Below are positions 8,419-16,948 of a stretch of 64,000 bases of DNA, in pieces. Position numbers and translations under genes: made by a program. Source of the DNA: Bacillaceae bacterium OF18-1A. GTDB taxonomy: Bacteria; Bacillota; Bacilli; Bacillales; Bacillaceae_G. Location: the NCBI GenBank assembly GCA_027694045.1, contig JAQEWB010000002.1, forward strand, positions 496,001-560,000. Direction: 5' to 3'. Numbering within the stretch: the stretch's first letter is position 1; each line of letters begins with the position of its first letter. The notes under the pieces were generated by a model that was not told the DNA's origin, made no database searches, and saw nothing but the letters and a program-made list of their open reading frames with translations.

Positions 8419-9150
8419 TTATTTGTTACGTGCGATATTCGTAATAAATTTATAACGATCTCCACGATAAATACATTTCACGTACTCTAACGGTATCTCG
8501 CCTTCTGAATATGACCATTGGCGCATTACAAGTACAGGCGCCTTTTTAGGAATATGCAGATGCTCTGCTTCATTATCCGTTGCAACAGAAGCCTCAATTG
8601 ATTGAGTAGCACTAACGAGTTTAAAGCCGAGTTTTTTCTCTAAATGTTCATATAAAGATTGTTGCAATATTTCTTCGTTAATATCTTTTACAAGAGCTGG
8701 CGACAAGTATGTCGTCTCAAAAGCAATCGGTTCATCATCAGCTAAGCGAATACGCCTCACTTCATAAACTGACTCTCCCTCTTGTATTTTCAGCCGGTCT
8801 GCTATTTTAGCAGTAGCTGGAACTAAGCGGAAACTAAGCAATTGACTACTAGGATGCATTCCACGAGAAATCATGTCTTCTGTGAATCCTGTCATCCCTT
8901 GCAATTTTTGTTCCACTTTCGGAAGTTGGACAAACGTTCCAATCCCACGTTTCCGATATAAATAGCCTTGTTCCACTAAATTATTAATCGCCTGTCTGAT
9001 TGTCATACGACTCACTTCGAACTTATCACAAAGTTCATTCTCAGATGGGATTTTATCTCCCGGCTTCCATTCGCCGTCCTCAATTAGCTGTTTCACCCAC
9101 TCTTGAATCTGATAATAGATCGGAAATGGTGAATACTTGTCGATGTTCAT
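8419..9150 (-). CDS. nagR: GntR/HutC-family repressor of GlcNAc use (NagR/YvoA)
   Basis: The protein starting at the ATG at 9150 has 243 residues, like B. subtilis NagR. Residues 1-75 form the winged helix ([27 protein letters not shown]), followed by the UTRA ligand domain. NagR represses GlcNAc genes and is released by amino-sugar phosphates. The first 71 bases lie inside the end of nagB in another frame, which ties their translation together. The dre-like site upstream of nagA is its likely operator. A start at 9165 is possible in frame but adds residues absent from the family. Confidence 0.92.
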   Translation of the reverse strand: MNIDKYSPFPIYYQIQEWVKQLIEDGEWKPGDKIPSENELCDKFEVSRMTIRQAINNLVEQGYLYRKRGIGTFVQLPKVEQKLQGMTGFTEDMISRGMHPSSQLLSFRLVPATAKIADRLKIQEGESVYEVRRIRLADDEPIAFETTYLSPALVKDINEEILQQSLYEHLEKKLGFKLVSATQSIEASVATDNEAEHLHIPKKAPVLVMRQWSYSEGEIPLEYVKCIYRGDRYKFITNIARNK

Positions 9151-9868
9151 CAGCAATCGCCTCACTGCATAAAGATAGAGCTTCTTGATCAGCGATTACG
9201 GTTACATTCGGATGACGTTGTAAAACTGTAGCAGGACACGCTTCACTATATTCACCTTGCAATAACTCTTTAACTGCCTCTGCCTTTTTAGGCCCCATAG
9301 CAACAAGTAGAATTTGTTTCGCTTTCATAATACTTCCGATTCCCATTGTAATTGCATGAGTTGGCACATCTTCTTCATTCTCAAAGAAGCGCAGGTTTGC
9401 TTGGCGTGTAGATTCTGTTAATTCTACAATGTTAGTTGGAGAATTAAACGGTGTTCCTGGTTCGTTAAATCCGATGTGACCGTTTTCACCTATTCCAAGA
9501 ATCTGTAGGTCAACTGGGTTAGCAGCTAGAATGCCCTCATAACGTTTGCACTCTTCCTCTAAATCACTTGCCATCCCATTCGGTACATAAGTTTGTTTAA
9601 ATGGAAGATGATTAAACAACTGTTCTTGCATGAAATAATGATAGCTGTTTTTATCTTCGTGTGGTAAATTTACGTACTCATCTAAGTTTACAGTGGTTGC
9701 ATGGCTTGTATCAAGTTTATTTTTTCGCATTTCTGCATAAATACCTAACGGAGAGCTTCCTGTAGCCATTCCTAATGTTGGATTTTCTTTTGTTTTTACA
9801 ACTTTTTCAATTAATTTATAGCCTGCTTCTGCTAATTCTTCTGGAGTTTTTACAACAAGAATATTCAT
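9080..9868 (-). CDS. nagB: glucosamine-6-phosphate deaminase
   Basis: NagB (262 residues) converts glucosamine 6-phosphate to fructose 6-phosphate and ammonia. Visible motifs are [10 protein letters not shown] near residue 35, the catalytic region [23 protein letters not shown] with the active-site His, and [11 protein letters not shown]. The last 20 or so residues extend beyond the B. subtilis length and overlap the nagR start by 71 bases. It lies four bases after nagA in the nagA-nagB-nagR operon. Confidence 0.96.
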   Translation of the reverse strand: MNILVVKTPEELAEAGYKLIEKVVKTKENPTLGMATGSSPLGIYAEMRKNKLDTSHATTVNLDEYVNLPHEDKNSYHYFMQEQLFNHLPFKQTYVPNGMASDLEEECKRYEGILAANPVDLQILGIGENGHIGFNEPGTPFNSPTNIVELTESTRQANLRFFENEEDVPTHAITMGIGSIMKAKQILLVAMGPKKAEAVKELLQGEYSEACPATVLQRHPNVTVIADQEALSLCSEAIADEHRQVFTISDLLSDSRVGETAN

Positions 9869-9872
9869 TTAA

Positions 9873-11015
9873 TTACTTCCCTTCCTTCATATGAATGCCT
9901 AAACGAACCGTATCATATACATGTAAATCTTCATTCATCACAACAAAGTCGGCATCTTTTCCTACCGCTAGTGCACCTTTATTGTTTAATCCAAACTCTT
10001 CCGCCTGGTTAACTGATGTCATAAGTACCGCATCTTCGATTGAACAGCCTGTAAATTCAATTACATTTCGGAAAGCTTGATCCATTTTTAGAATGCTACC
10101 AGCTAACGTTCCATCCTCTAATCGAGCACTACCATCTTTTACATGTACCGGCTGTCCGCCAAGCTCATATAATCCATCTTCAAGACCTTTTGCACGCATT
10201 GCATCAGTAATGACACTTACTTTTTTCGGTCCTTTTAACTTATATGCTAATTTCACCATATCAGGGTGAATATGAATACCATCTGTAATTACTTCAACCA
10301 TTACATCTGGATTTAATAACACGTGACCGACAACTCCTGGTTCACGGTGATGTAATCCACGCATTTGATTGTATAAATGTGTTGCATGTGTAATGTTTCT
10401 ATTTTTTAATTGTGCATCAATGGCATCTGTATGCCCCATCGTACCAACAACACCTGTTTCAGCAAGATACTGTTCAAACTCTAACGCACCTTCTTCTTCT
10501 GGTGCATATGTTACTAGTTTAATTAAATTGCCACTTGCTTTCTGCCATTGTTTAAATTGCTCAATACTCGCAGGAACGATATGTTCAAGTGGTTGTGCAC
10601 CTGCACGTTTTTTTGAAACATAAGGTCCTTCTAAGTGAATATATTCGAAATGTGCTCCTTTTTCTTTCGCTTCCTTCGCAGCAGTTAACGCCGCTTCAAT
10701 CGCTTCTGGAGCTTGTGTCATTGTTGTCGGGAAGTAAGTTGTAACTCCTTCTTTTAACATTTCTTTTCCTAGAGTTACTAATCCATCGCTATTTGCATCC
10801 ATCGCATCAATATCGTATCCACCATGAATATGAACATCGATCATACCTGGTATAACAATTTTCCCTGTAGCATCAAAAACAGTTTCATTTTCTTGTGGTA
10901 CATATTGAGCCATCAAACCAATTTCTTTAATTGTTTCTGTGTAACGAATAAATCCGTTTTCTACTACTTCTTGGCCTGTATAAATTTTGGCATTGATGAC
11001 AATTTGCGTTTTCAT
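9873..11015 (-). CDS. nagA: N-acetylglucosamine-6-phosphate deacetylase
   Basis: NagA removes the acetyl group from GlcNAc 6-phosphate, feeding NagB. The amidohydrolase motifs are DVHIHGGYDID, HLEGPYV, GHTDA, HLYNQMRGLHHREPG, and the catalytic aspartate in VITDAMRAKG. Two ATGs are in frame. The ribosome site AAAGGG lies 3 bases before the first (11021) and 9 before the second (11015), so the second is chosen, giving 380 residues. It is the first gene of nagA-nagB-nagR, with a promoter and dre-like operator about 85 bases upstream. Confidence 0.95.
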   Translation of the reverse strand: MKTQIVINAKIYTGQEVVENGFIRYTETIKEIGLMAQYVPQENETVFDATGKIVIPGMIDVHIHGGYDIDAMDANSDGLVTLGKEMLKEGVTTYFPTTMTQAPEAIEAALTAAKEAKEKGAHFEYIHLEGPYVSKKRAGAQPLEHIVPASIEQFKQWQKASGNLIKLVTYAPEEEGALEFEQYLAETGVVGTMGHTDAIDAQLKNRNITHATHLYNQMRGLHHREPGVVGHVLLNPDVMVEVITDGIHIHPDMVKLAYKLKGPKKVSVITDAMRAKGLEDGLYELGGQPVHVKDGSARLEDGTLAGSILKMDQAFRNVIEFTGCSIEDAVLMTSVNQAEEFGLNNKGALAVGKDADFVVMNEDLHVYDTVRLGIHMKEGK

Positions 11016-11096
11016 TTCCATCGACCCTTTCCCATAAAATACCTACTTGTTATTATTACCTTATTCGCCTAACTCCATCTTAATATACACACGAGT

Positions 11097-11114
11097 AGTT
11101 GTCTATACATTATA
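11097..11114 (-). promoter_or_regulatory. nagA -10 region and dre-like NagR operator
   Basis: The minus strand reads TATAAT (11109-11114) followed at once by GTATAGACAACT. This resembles the dre sites bound by NagR/DasR-type GntR regulators (GTnTAGACnA core). The operator covers the transcription start, fitting repression. The -35 region is poor. The remaining bases to 11231 show no gene. Confidence 0.6.
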
Positions 11115-11231
11115 GTGAAATTTCCTTTTTGTTTGACTAAAAAGGAAACTCCTTACGTCTCTTACAACCAATTATAATATATATTATTCATTTTTTCCAA
11201 AAAGGGACAATATCCACCTCTAACATATGAG

Positions 11232-12134
11232 TTACTTCAGTAATGGCATTAATCCACTAGATCCTATTGTAATATGTTCGCCATCTGTTTCCATTTCTAC
11301 TGTATTTTTATGCGTCCCATATATCATTATACCGTGCCTTTTCAATCGCTTTACTACACTTTGATGTGGGTGGCCATACGGATTATTGCTCCCGTATGAA
11401 AGAATAGCGAATTGTGGTTCTACTTTTTTTATAAAACTTTCACTTGTTGAAGTATACGAGCCATGATGCCCTACTTTTAACACATCTGCATGTACATCAA
11501 ATTGCTTCAATATTTCATATTCCGTCCGTACATCCGCATCACCCATTAATAAAAAGTCTGCTTTCCCGTATCGAACCTTTAAAACAATTGAGGATTCATT
11601 ATTTTCATCTTTCGATTTCCCATTGTTTAATACTTGTATAGAAACATGTGGATCTAGCGGTATGTATTGTCCTTCCTTTACTGAAACGAAAGGTATTCCC
11701 CTTTTCTTAATATGATTCCGATACGTATGATACGTTAAAGAACTATACGTTTTCCCACTATCTAATATAAATGATACTGGCATTTGCTCTACAATCGGAA
11801 TCAGTCCCCCTATATGATCCATATCGGGATGAGTACTGACAATAGCATCTAAATGATTAATTCCTTTTTCAATCAGCTTTTGAATAATAAGCTCTCCGGC
11901 TTCATACGGTCCTCCATCAATTAATACCGTTTGTCCATTTGGCAATATAATGAGAGTTGCATCACCTTGCCCTACTTTTAAAAAACTCATTTTCATTTTA
12001 CCAAAATGTTGCCGCTGCATATGTAAAGGAGACGCAGTATGAATAGACATCATATACCTTTTAGCCGATGCGCTATTTAAAGAAAAACATAACAACACAG
12101 AAACTACTAATAAAATACTTCGCATACTTTTCAT
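11232..12134 (-). CDS. secreted ComEC-like metallo-beta-lactamase-fold protein
   Basis: The best start is the ATG at 12134, behind a GGAGACGAG site, giving 300 residues. A signal peptide (SILLVVSVLLCFSLNSASA, then KR) predicts export. The mature part matches the metal-dependent hydrolase domain found at the end of ComEC/Rec2: VGQGDATLI, LIDGG, the metal motif STHPDMDHIGG, LMGDADVR, and KVGHHGSYTST. In ComEC this domain is thought to degrade one DNA strand during uptake, so an extracellular nuclease or phosphodiesterase is plausible but unproven. There is no membrane channel part. It is a single gene downstream of scpB. Confidence 0.85.
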   Translation of the reverse strand: MKSMRSILLVVSVLLCFSLNSASAKRYMMSIHTASPLHMQRQHFGKMKMSFLKVGQGDATLIILPNGQTVLIDGGPYEAGELIIQKLIEKGINHLDAIVSTHPDMDHIGGLIPIVEQMPVSFILDSGKTYSSLTYHTYRNHIKKRGIPFVSVKEGQYIPLDPHVSIQVLNNGKSKDENNESSIVLKVRYGKADFLLMGDADVRTEYEILKQFDVHADVLKVGHHGSYTSTSESFIKKVEPQFAILSYGSNNPYGHPHQSVVKRLKRHGIMIYGTHKNTVEMETDGEHITIGSSGLMPLLK

Positions 12135-12184
12135 GACTCGTCTCCTTTTTTCATTTAGTATGGCACGGTATATAATTGATATAC

Positions 12185-12214
12185 AAAAAAAGCTTAGCAA
12201 AATGCTAAGCTTTT
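12185..12214 (-). terminator. terminator after scpB
   Basis: AAAAGCTTAGCA and TGCTAAGCTTTT form a perfect stem with A and T runs on both sides. It lies immediately after the scpB stop and upstream of the secreted protein gene. Confidence 0.9.
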
Positions 12215-12785
12215 ATTTCGATATCTCCTGTAAAGAACCGAAGAATAAATCCGCTTCGTTCATTTGTTCATTCTCTTCAGAAAGCGGCGGTAAATCATCT
12301 AATGTTTTCAAACCGAATGTATCCAAAAATTCTTTTGTTGTTCCATATAAAATAGGACGCCCCGGTCCTTCTGCTCTTCCCATTTCTTTTATAAGTAAGT
12401 GTGAAACTAACGTTTGTAACGCCTTGTCAGTTTTCACCCCTCTAATTTCTTCCATTTCAGTTCTTGTAATTGGTTGGCGATATGCGACGATCGCTAACGT
12501 TTCAAGAGCAGCTTGAGAGAGTGAAGCCGCTGTTGGAATGTCTATTAATTTTTGATAATACGAAGCATGTTCTTTCTTTGTAGCAAAGCGATATACTTTT
12601 GCATACTGTACAATTTGCAAACCACGATGTGCACCTTCACATTCTTTTTGCATCTCTTCTAAAATGTCGATTACTTCATTCATTTCAATTTCAAGAACTT
12701 TCCCTATTTGTTCTGGATAAATCCCTTCATCACCAGAAACAAACAAAAGCCCTTCAATAATCGATTTTTGTTCTTTTCTATCCAT
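12213..12785 (-). CDS. scpB: segregation and condensation protein B
   Basis: ScpB (190 residues) is the winged-helix partner of ScpA in the SMC-ScpAB condensin that compacts and separates chromosomes. The sequence shows the two typical halves, with [11 protein letters not shown] near residue 13, [26 protein letters not shown] near 92-117, and [18 protein letters not shown] near 142. It lies 158 bases after scpA with a hairpin terminator between them, so the two are probably not a simple cotranscript. Confidence 0.95.
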   Translation of the reverse strand: MDRKEQKSIIEGLLFVSGDEGIYPEQIGKVLEIEMNEVIDILEEMQKECEGAHRGLQIVQYAKVYRFATKKEHASYYQKLIDIPTAASLSQAALETLAIVAYRQPITRTEMEEIRGVKTDKALQTLVSHLLIKEMGRAEGPGRPILYGTTKEFLDTFGLKTLDDLPPLSEENEQMNEADLFFGSLQEISK

Positions 12786-12828
12786 TTTACGATCTCCTTC
12801 CTTCTATTTTCCTATAAAAATACACATC

Positions 12829-12860
12829 AAAAAACCGAATCACAGTCAATGCGTTCGGTT
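12829..12860 (-). terminator. terminator between scpA and scpB
   Basis: On the minus strand AACCGAA (12854-12860) pairs with TTCGGTT (12833-12839), followed by a U-run. A second hairpin, ATGAGATA/TATCTCAT at 12904-12928, lies closer to scpA but lacks a T-run. Confidence 0.65.
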
Positions 12861-12943
12861 CAATATTTCTTCTCTTGTTCCAAACGATACATTAAAATCT
12901 AACATGAGATACAATAGTTCTATCTCATTTTCATATACTAGCT

Positions 12944-13687
12944 CTATACAGGTTTATTAGAACTTGATACGAAAATCTCATCAAAATTATGTTCTTGTTC
13001 AATTATGATTTGCTGATTTTTCATAAGCTCAAGAACCGCTAAAAATGTTACAACCATTATTTCACGTTCATCATCAACAAACAGATCGTAAAAACTTTGA
13101 CGACCGCCTTTTATTTCTAACTGCTTTAAAATATCAGTCATTCGCTGTTCAATTGGTATTTCTTGACGCGTAATACGTGTTGTTACAGGTTTTTTTGCCT
13201 TCTTACGGCGCATTAGTTTTTGAAACGCCGCTAGCATATCATATAACGTAACATCAAGAGGCAAGCTTGTCTCCTCTTCTTGTTGCAACGATGTAAAATC
13301 AATTGGTGGACGTGTATATAGCTGTGCTCTCTCTTGTTCTCTTTCTTTTAACTCAGTAGCAACTTGCTTATATTTCTTATATTCAATTAACCTCTCCATC
13401 AACTCTTGACGAGGGTCATCTATAAAATCATCACCGTTATCAAGTACATCTTCTTCATGTTTCGGCAACAACATTTTACTTTTAATTTGTAGTAATGTTG
13501 CAGCCATTACTAAATACTCACTTGCAACATCTAATTGTAGTTCTTTCATCGTATGAACATAAGATAAATATTGCTCTGTAATTTCCGCTACAGGAATATT
13601 ATATATATCAATTTCATACCGATGTATTAAATGTAACAATAAATCTAAAGGCCCTTCAAAAGCCTCTACTTTAAAATTATACTGCAC
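12944..13687 (-). CDS. scpA: segregation and condensation protein A
   Basis: ScpA is the kleisin that bridges the SMC heads. The family begins with [21 protein letters not shown], here read from a GTG at 13687 with GGTGGG seven bases before it, giving 247 residues. An upstream in-frame ATG at 13702 would overlap that ribosome site and is not preferred. The middle is charged and partly coiled ([24 protein letters not shown]). The C-terminal winged helix holds [13 protein letters not shown]. The order scpA-scpB and the neighbouring ypuF follow B. subtilis. Confidence 0.95.
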   Translation of the reverse strand: MQYNFKVEAFEGPLDLLLHLIHRYEIDIYNIPVAEITEQYLSYVHTMKELQLDVASEYLVMAATLLQIKSKMLLPKHEEDVLDNGDDFIDDPRQELMERLIEYKKYKQVATELKEREQERAQLYTRPPIDFTSLQQEEETSLPLDVTLYDMLAAFQKLMRRKKAKKPVTTRITRQEIPIEQRMTDILKQLEIKGGRQSFYDLFVDDEREIMVVTFLAVLELMKNQQIIIEQEHNFDEIFVSSSNKPV

Positions 13688-13810
13688 AAAGCATCCCACC
13701 ACATTTTTTCTATAACAACATAAGTATAGAGCATACTCATGTTCTATCCAACCTTTTTAATAAATTTAATTAAAAATAGACCGATGCCTATGTCATCATG
13801 CCCATCGTTT

Positions 13811-13819
13811 CATATGATA
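13811..13819 (+). promoter_or_regulatory. mother-cell sigma -10 element before the YjcZ-type gene
   Basis: CATATGATA is an exact match to the CATAnnnTA -10 consensus of sigma-E and sigma-K. I could not assign a clear -35. It lies 38 bases before the small sporulation gene. Confidence 0.45.
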
Positions 13820-13856
13820 ACAGTGTAGTAAGAACAATGTAGGAGGTCAAAAAACT

Positions 13857-13952
13857 ATGGGTCACGTTGATTGCGGTTTTAGCGGTGGGTTCGCATTACT
13901 TGTTGTACTGTTTATTTTATTAATTATTGTAGGAGCAGCTTGCTTCTGCTAA
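13857..13952 (+). CDS. YjcZ-family sporulation peptide (31 residues)
   Basis: A strong AGGAGG lies eight bases before the ATG. The peptide has a Gly-containing head (MGHVDCGFSGG) followed by one hydrophobic helix, FALLVVLFILLIIVGAACFC. This is the hallmark of the very small YjcZ family found in many copies in spore formers. In the family these are sporulation-induced membrane peptides; B. subtilis SscA is a related germination-linked one. A mother-cell type -10 upstream and a perfect terminator downstream make a complete gene. It is short enough to be missed by length cut-offs. Confidence 0.88.
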   Translation: MGHVDCGFSGGFALLVVLFILLIIVGAACFC

Positions 13953-13962
13953 TATGAGCAGT

Positions 13963-13990
13963 AACGACTAGGGAAAATTCCCTAGTCGTT
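13963..13990 (+). terminator. terminator of the YjcZ-type gene
   Basis: AACGACTAGGGAA pairs perfectly with TTCCCTAGTCGTT, followed by a short T-rich stretch. Confidence 0.8.
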
Positions 13991-14050
13991 TATTGTTCAT
14001 ATTTCTATGATACACTTGTATTTATAACCGTTAGACAGGGGCGAAAAAAC

Positions 14051-14572
14051 ATGTATCCTACTGAGTACATACAATTTTTAATTCATTTTCACGGAGATTA
14101 TGATTATTTTGAATGCCACGAAATACTGGAAGAATATTGGAAAACAAAACCTAGAGGAAATCGCGATGATTACTTAGTTGGCCTCATCCAAATTGCAGTT
14201 TCTTTATACCATCAAAGACGCTCTAACTGGAATGGCGCAGAGAAAATGATGAAAAGTGCCATTACACTTTTAGAAAAAAACAGTACACCTTTACAACTTT
14301 TAGGAATAGATCAAATACAACTACTTTTCTTACTCAATGAAAGATTGCAGTCCATACATAAAAAAGAACGTTTTGCGCCGTTATTCTTACCATTGTTGGA
14401 TACATCTTTAGAAAAGCATTGCATGGAGTTATGTGAGAAAAAACATCTGCCTTGGAAAGACGTGAATGCCTCTCCAAGTGAATATATTATAAACAAGCAC
14501 ACGCTGCGTGATCGAACAGAAGTCATTACTGAACGAAACGAACAATTACAAAAAAGAAAGCAGAGATATTAA
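14051..14572 (+). CDS. ypuF: DUF309 family protein YpuF
   Basis: This 173-residue cytosolic helical protein carries the DUF309 signature near residues 14-60: FHGDYDYFECHEILEEYW, then GLIQIAVSLYHQRRSNWNGAEKM. The conserved His and Glu residues in ECHEILEE suggest a metal or small-ligand site, but no function is established. In B. subtilis ypuF lies between ribT and scpA, as here, although here it is on the opposite strand to both. GGGGCGAAAA precedes the start. The Lys/Arg-rich tail is poorly conserved. Confidence 0.85.
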   Translation: MYPTEYIQFLIHFHGDYDYFECHEILEEYWKTKPRGNRDDYLVGLIQIAVSLYHQRRSNWNGAEKMMKSAITLLEKNSTPLQLLGIDQIQLLFLLNERLQSIHKKERFAPLFLPLLDTSLEKHCMELCEKKHLPWKDVNASPSEYIINKHTLRDRTEVITERNEQLQKRKQRY

Positions 14573-14589
14573 ACTACTTATCCCTGCTT

Positions 14590-14958
14590 TCATGAATGTA
14601 TATTTTGTTCTAGCCCTTTACACTTTTCACAAAAACTTGCCGTTTGCTCGTTTCCGCAAATTGTAAACTCAAGAAATTTATTTTTTAACTCTTGAACCAT
14701 CTTCGTCCCAATTCCCATATGGCGGTGAGACGGGTTCACACTCAAATGCTGAATTTCTAATACTTGATTCTCTTTTTTTACAATCCCCATTATTCCAACA
14801 AAATCTTCATTTTGTTTCCACAAATACAATTGCCAATCATCTTTTGCTTCATACTCTTTCATTGTCAATTGTAATGTTTTCACATCTTTTTCAGTTGGCA
14901 TAAATGAAAGAAGCCCCATTGCAATTTTTTCATAACTTTTTTTAAAACGAATTAACAT
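14590..14958 (-). CDS. ribT: GNAT acetyltransferase RibT
   Basis: The 122 residues align closely with B. subtilis RibT: MLIRFKKSYEKIAMGLLSFM at the start and the acetyl-CoA loop in HLSVNPSHRHMGIGTKMV near residue 78. RibT is encoded at the end of the riboflavin operon in B. subtilis, and its substrate is not firmly known. The tail has CGNEQTASFCEKCKG, an odd cysteine pair. Here the gene is separated from ribD-ribE-ribBA-ribH by about 40 kb and has its own promoter, so it is not under the FMN riboswitch. Confidence 0.9.
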   Translation of the reverse strand: MLIRFKKSYEKIAMGLLSFMPTEKDVKTLQLTMKEYEAKDDWQLYLWKQNEDFVGIMGIVKKENQVLEIQHLSVNPSHRHMGIGTKMVQELKNKFLEFTICGNEQTASFCEKCKGLEQNIHS

Positions 14959-15390
14959 AACCCTTATCCCTTCTTACAAAAGTTACAAACTATAAATCCC
15001 CTCAATCACTCTTTTCTATATCATATTCATTTTACAATATTTTCAACAGAGTGAGAAGAGCCTAAAACAACTTGATAATCATACAAAGTGAAAAGAAGAA
15101 AGTCAAATATATGTTTCAGCACTATTTCTTTTTAAGTAGATAGAGAAGGACAATGCTATACGAAAGTGCTAAGAAACATACATTACTCATCATCGCTTCA
15201 TGATTAGTCCCTTAGAGCAACGTAATTCTAGCAAAATTAATATAATAAAAAATATGTGTTAAAACATATAATTTAATGTATTCTATGTAATTTATTAAAA
15301 GTTTGTTCTCATTACCAATATATTTTAGTAAAGATAACAGTACTACTTGTATCATGAAATGTAGAAGAAATATCCATTCCTGATTTAAAT
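14959..15390. other. gene-poor gap between ppiB and ribT
   Basis: This AT-rich stretch holds the ribT promoter (15078-15106). Two weak minus-strand frames are present: 15122-15193 (23 codons, a hydrophobic helix ending LLYLLKKK, with no good ribosome site) and 15212-15421 (starts inside a terminator). I consider both doubtful. In B. subtilis this is roughly where the riboflavin genes lie. Confidence 0.5.
15078..15106 (-). promoter_or_regulatory. ribT promoter
   Basis: The minus strand has TTGACT (15101-15106), exactly 17 bases, and TATGAT (15078-15083). The resulting leader is about 110 bases and shows no FMN aptamer. Confidence 0.65.
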
Positions 15391-15418
15391 AAAAAAGAGA
15401 GCATTTGCTCTCTTTTTT
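15391..15418. terminator. terminator after ppiB
   Basis: AAAAAAGAGAGCA and TGCTCTCTTTTTT form a perfect stem with a 2-base loop, usable in both directions. Confidence 0.88.
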
Positions 15419-15424
15419 CATAAC

Positions 15425-15862
15425 TTATTCTTCCCAAACTTTAACTTCTTTCATTACATCGCCTTGGCGCATATTTAACACTGCTTCAATGCCGCTTGTC
15501 GCTTTACCGAACACAGTATGCACACCATCTAAATGTGGTTGTGGTTCATGAACAATAAAGAATTGACTGCCACCTGTGTTACGACCAGCATGGGCCATAG
15601 AAAGTGATCCTACAAGGTGTCTATGAGGATTTCCATCAGTTTCACATGCGATAGAGTAACCTGGACCACCTGCACCTGTTCCTGTTGGGTCTCCACCTTG
15701 GCTTACGAAGCCAGGAATAACACGGTGGAATGACACACCATCATAAAATCCTTGCTCTGCTAATTTTTTAAAGTTTTCTACTGTTTTTGGTGCTTCTTCT
15801 GGGAAAAATTCCAATTCGATTTTTTCACCATTTTCCATTAATATGTATCCTAAAGTTTTCAT
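15425..15862 (-). CDS. ppiB: peptidyl-prolyl cis-trans isomerase B (cyclophilin)
   Basis: This 145-residue cytosolic cyclophilin speeds proline isomerisation in protein folding. The motifs [19 protein letters not shown] (with the catalytic Arg), [18 protein letters not shown] and [11 protein letters not shown] are complete. The size equals that of B. subtilis PpiB. A GGAGAC site lies before the ATG. It is a single gene; in B. subtilis it also neighbours ypuA. Confidence 0.96.
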   Translation of the reverse strand: MKTLGYILMENGEKIELEFFPEEAPKTVENFKKLAEQGFYDGVSFHRVIPGFVSQGGDPTGTGAGGPGYSIACETDGNPHRHLVGSLSMAHAGRNTGGSQFFIVHEPQPHLDGVHTVFGKATSGIEAVLNMRQGDVMKEVKVWEE

Positions 15863-15974
15863 ATGTATATGTCTCCTTTCAACTATCTCAGCACTATATT
15901 ACCACATTCATGACTAGAAACAAAAAGAATCCGACAATCTATATACTTCTTTTTTGAAATGTGGAAAAAGCTAG

Positions 15975-16002
15975 GTGACAAATAAAAAATATATACTATA
16001 AT
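15975..16002 (+). promoter_or_regulatory. ypuA promoter
   Basis: GTGACA (15975-15980), 16 bases, and a perfect TATAAT (15997-16002). Confidence 0.65.
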
Positions 16003-16049
16003 AACTGTGTTGCCCGAAAATTTTAGAAAGAGAAAGGGAGCGATTTTCC

Positions 16050-16916
16050 GTGAAAGCGAAATTACTAGCTCTGCTATTAGCTGTAACGGTGTTTATGATG
16101 CCAACAGCTTCATTTGCAGACATCATTGAGGGAGAATCAATTGTTACACTAGGAGAAAACTTATCTGAACAACAAAAACAAGATCTGTTAAAAGAAATGA
16201 AAGCACCGAAAGATGCTACAATCATTACAGTGTCTAATGCGGAAGAACATAAATTTCTAGACGGAATTGTTCCAAAAGCGCAAATTGGTACGCGAGCAAT
16301 TTCTTCTTCTATGATAACATACACAAAACCAGGATCTGGTCTCATTGTACGTTCAAAAAACATTAATTCAGTAACAGATGCAATGTACACAAATGCACTT
16401 ATTACAGCTGGTGTAAAAGACGCAGAGATTCAAATTACTGCACCATTTAAAGTTTCAGGGACTGCTGCTTTAACAGGTTTAATGAAAGCTTATGAAACAA
16501 CATCAAACAAAGCAATTCCTGAGGAAGTAAAAAAAGTAGCGAATGAAGAAATGGTACAAACCGCACAACTTGGTGATAAAATTGGTGAAGAAAAAGCAGT
16601 TCAACTTGTTGCAAAAGTTAAAGAAGAAATTGCAAAAGAACAACCAAAAACAACGGAAGATTTACGTTCATTAATTAAAAAAATTGCTGATCAACTCGGT
16701 ATTACATTAACAGATGAACAGCTAGATAACTTAGTAACGTTATTTGATAAAATGAAAAATCTTAATATCGATTGGAATCAAGTTGGTAGTCAATTAGACA
16801 AAGCGAAAGAACATGTTTCTGCCTTTTTAGGTTCTGAAGAAGGTCAAGGTTTTTTAGATAAAGTGAAAGATTTCTTCTCTAGTATCATTGATTTTGTTAA
16901 ATCTTTATTCAAGTAA
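16050..16916 (+). CDS. ypuA: secreted DUF1002 protein YpuA
   Basis: The 288-residue protein begins with GTG behind a GGGAG site. A signal peptide (KLLALLLAVTVFMMPTASFA) predicts export. The mature part has the DUF1002 features of B. subtilis YpuA: IVTLGENLSEQQKQDLL, a Gly/Ser/Thr-rich middle and long amphipathic helices near the end (LDKVKDFFSSIIDFVKSLFK). No enzymatic motif is visible. YpuA expression in B. subtilis is linked to envelope stress, but its function is unknown. It stands alone with promoter and terminator. Confidence 0.88.
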   Translation: MKAKLLALLLAVTVFMMPTASFADIIEGESIVTLGENLSEQQKQDLLKEMKAPKDATIITVSNAEEHKFLDGIVPKAQIGTRAISSSMITYTKPGSGLIVRSKNINSVTDAMYTNALITAGVKDAEIQITAPFKVSGTAALTGLMKAYETTSNKAIPEEVKKVANEEMVQTAQLGDKIGEEKAVQLVAKVKEEIAKEQPKTTEDLRSLIKKIADQLGITLTDEQLDNLVTLFDKMKNLNIDWNQVGSQLDKAKEHVSAFLGSEEGQGFLDKVKDFFSSIIDFVKSLFK

Positions 16917-16948
16917 AAAAGAAGCCCGCCAGTGACGGGCTTCTTTTT
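16916..16948. terminator. bidirectional terminator between ypuA and the HAD gene
   Basis: AAAAAGAAGCCCG and CGGGCTTCTTTTT form a strong stem between convergent genes. Confidence 0.93.

Noticed and set aside
11232..12134. Antibiotic-resistance beta-lactamase
   Set aside because: The fold is metallo-beta-lactamase, but the GHHGS and STHPDMDHIGG context is that of ComEC-type hydrolases, not of true lactamases.
15212..15421. 69-codon minus-strand frame before ppiB's end
   Set aside because: Its ATG lies inside the ppiB terminator hairpin, it has no ribosome site, and its composition (Leu, Ile, Tyr, Asn) is that of random AT-rich DNA.
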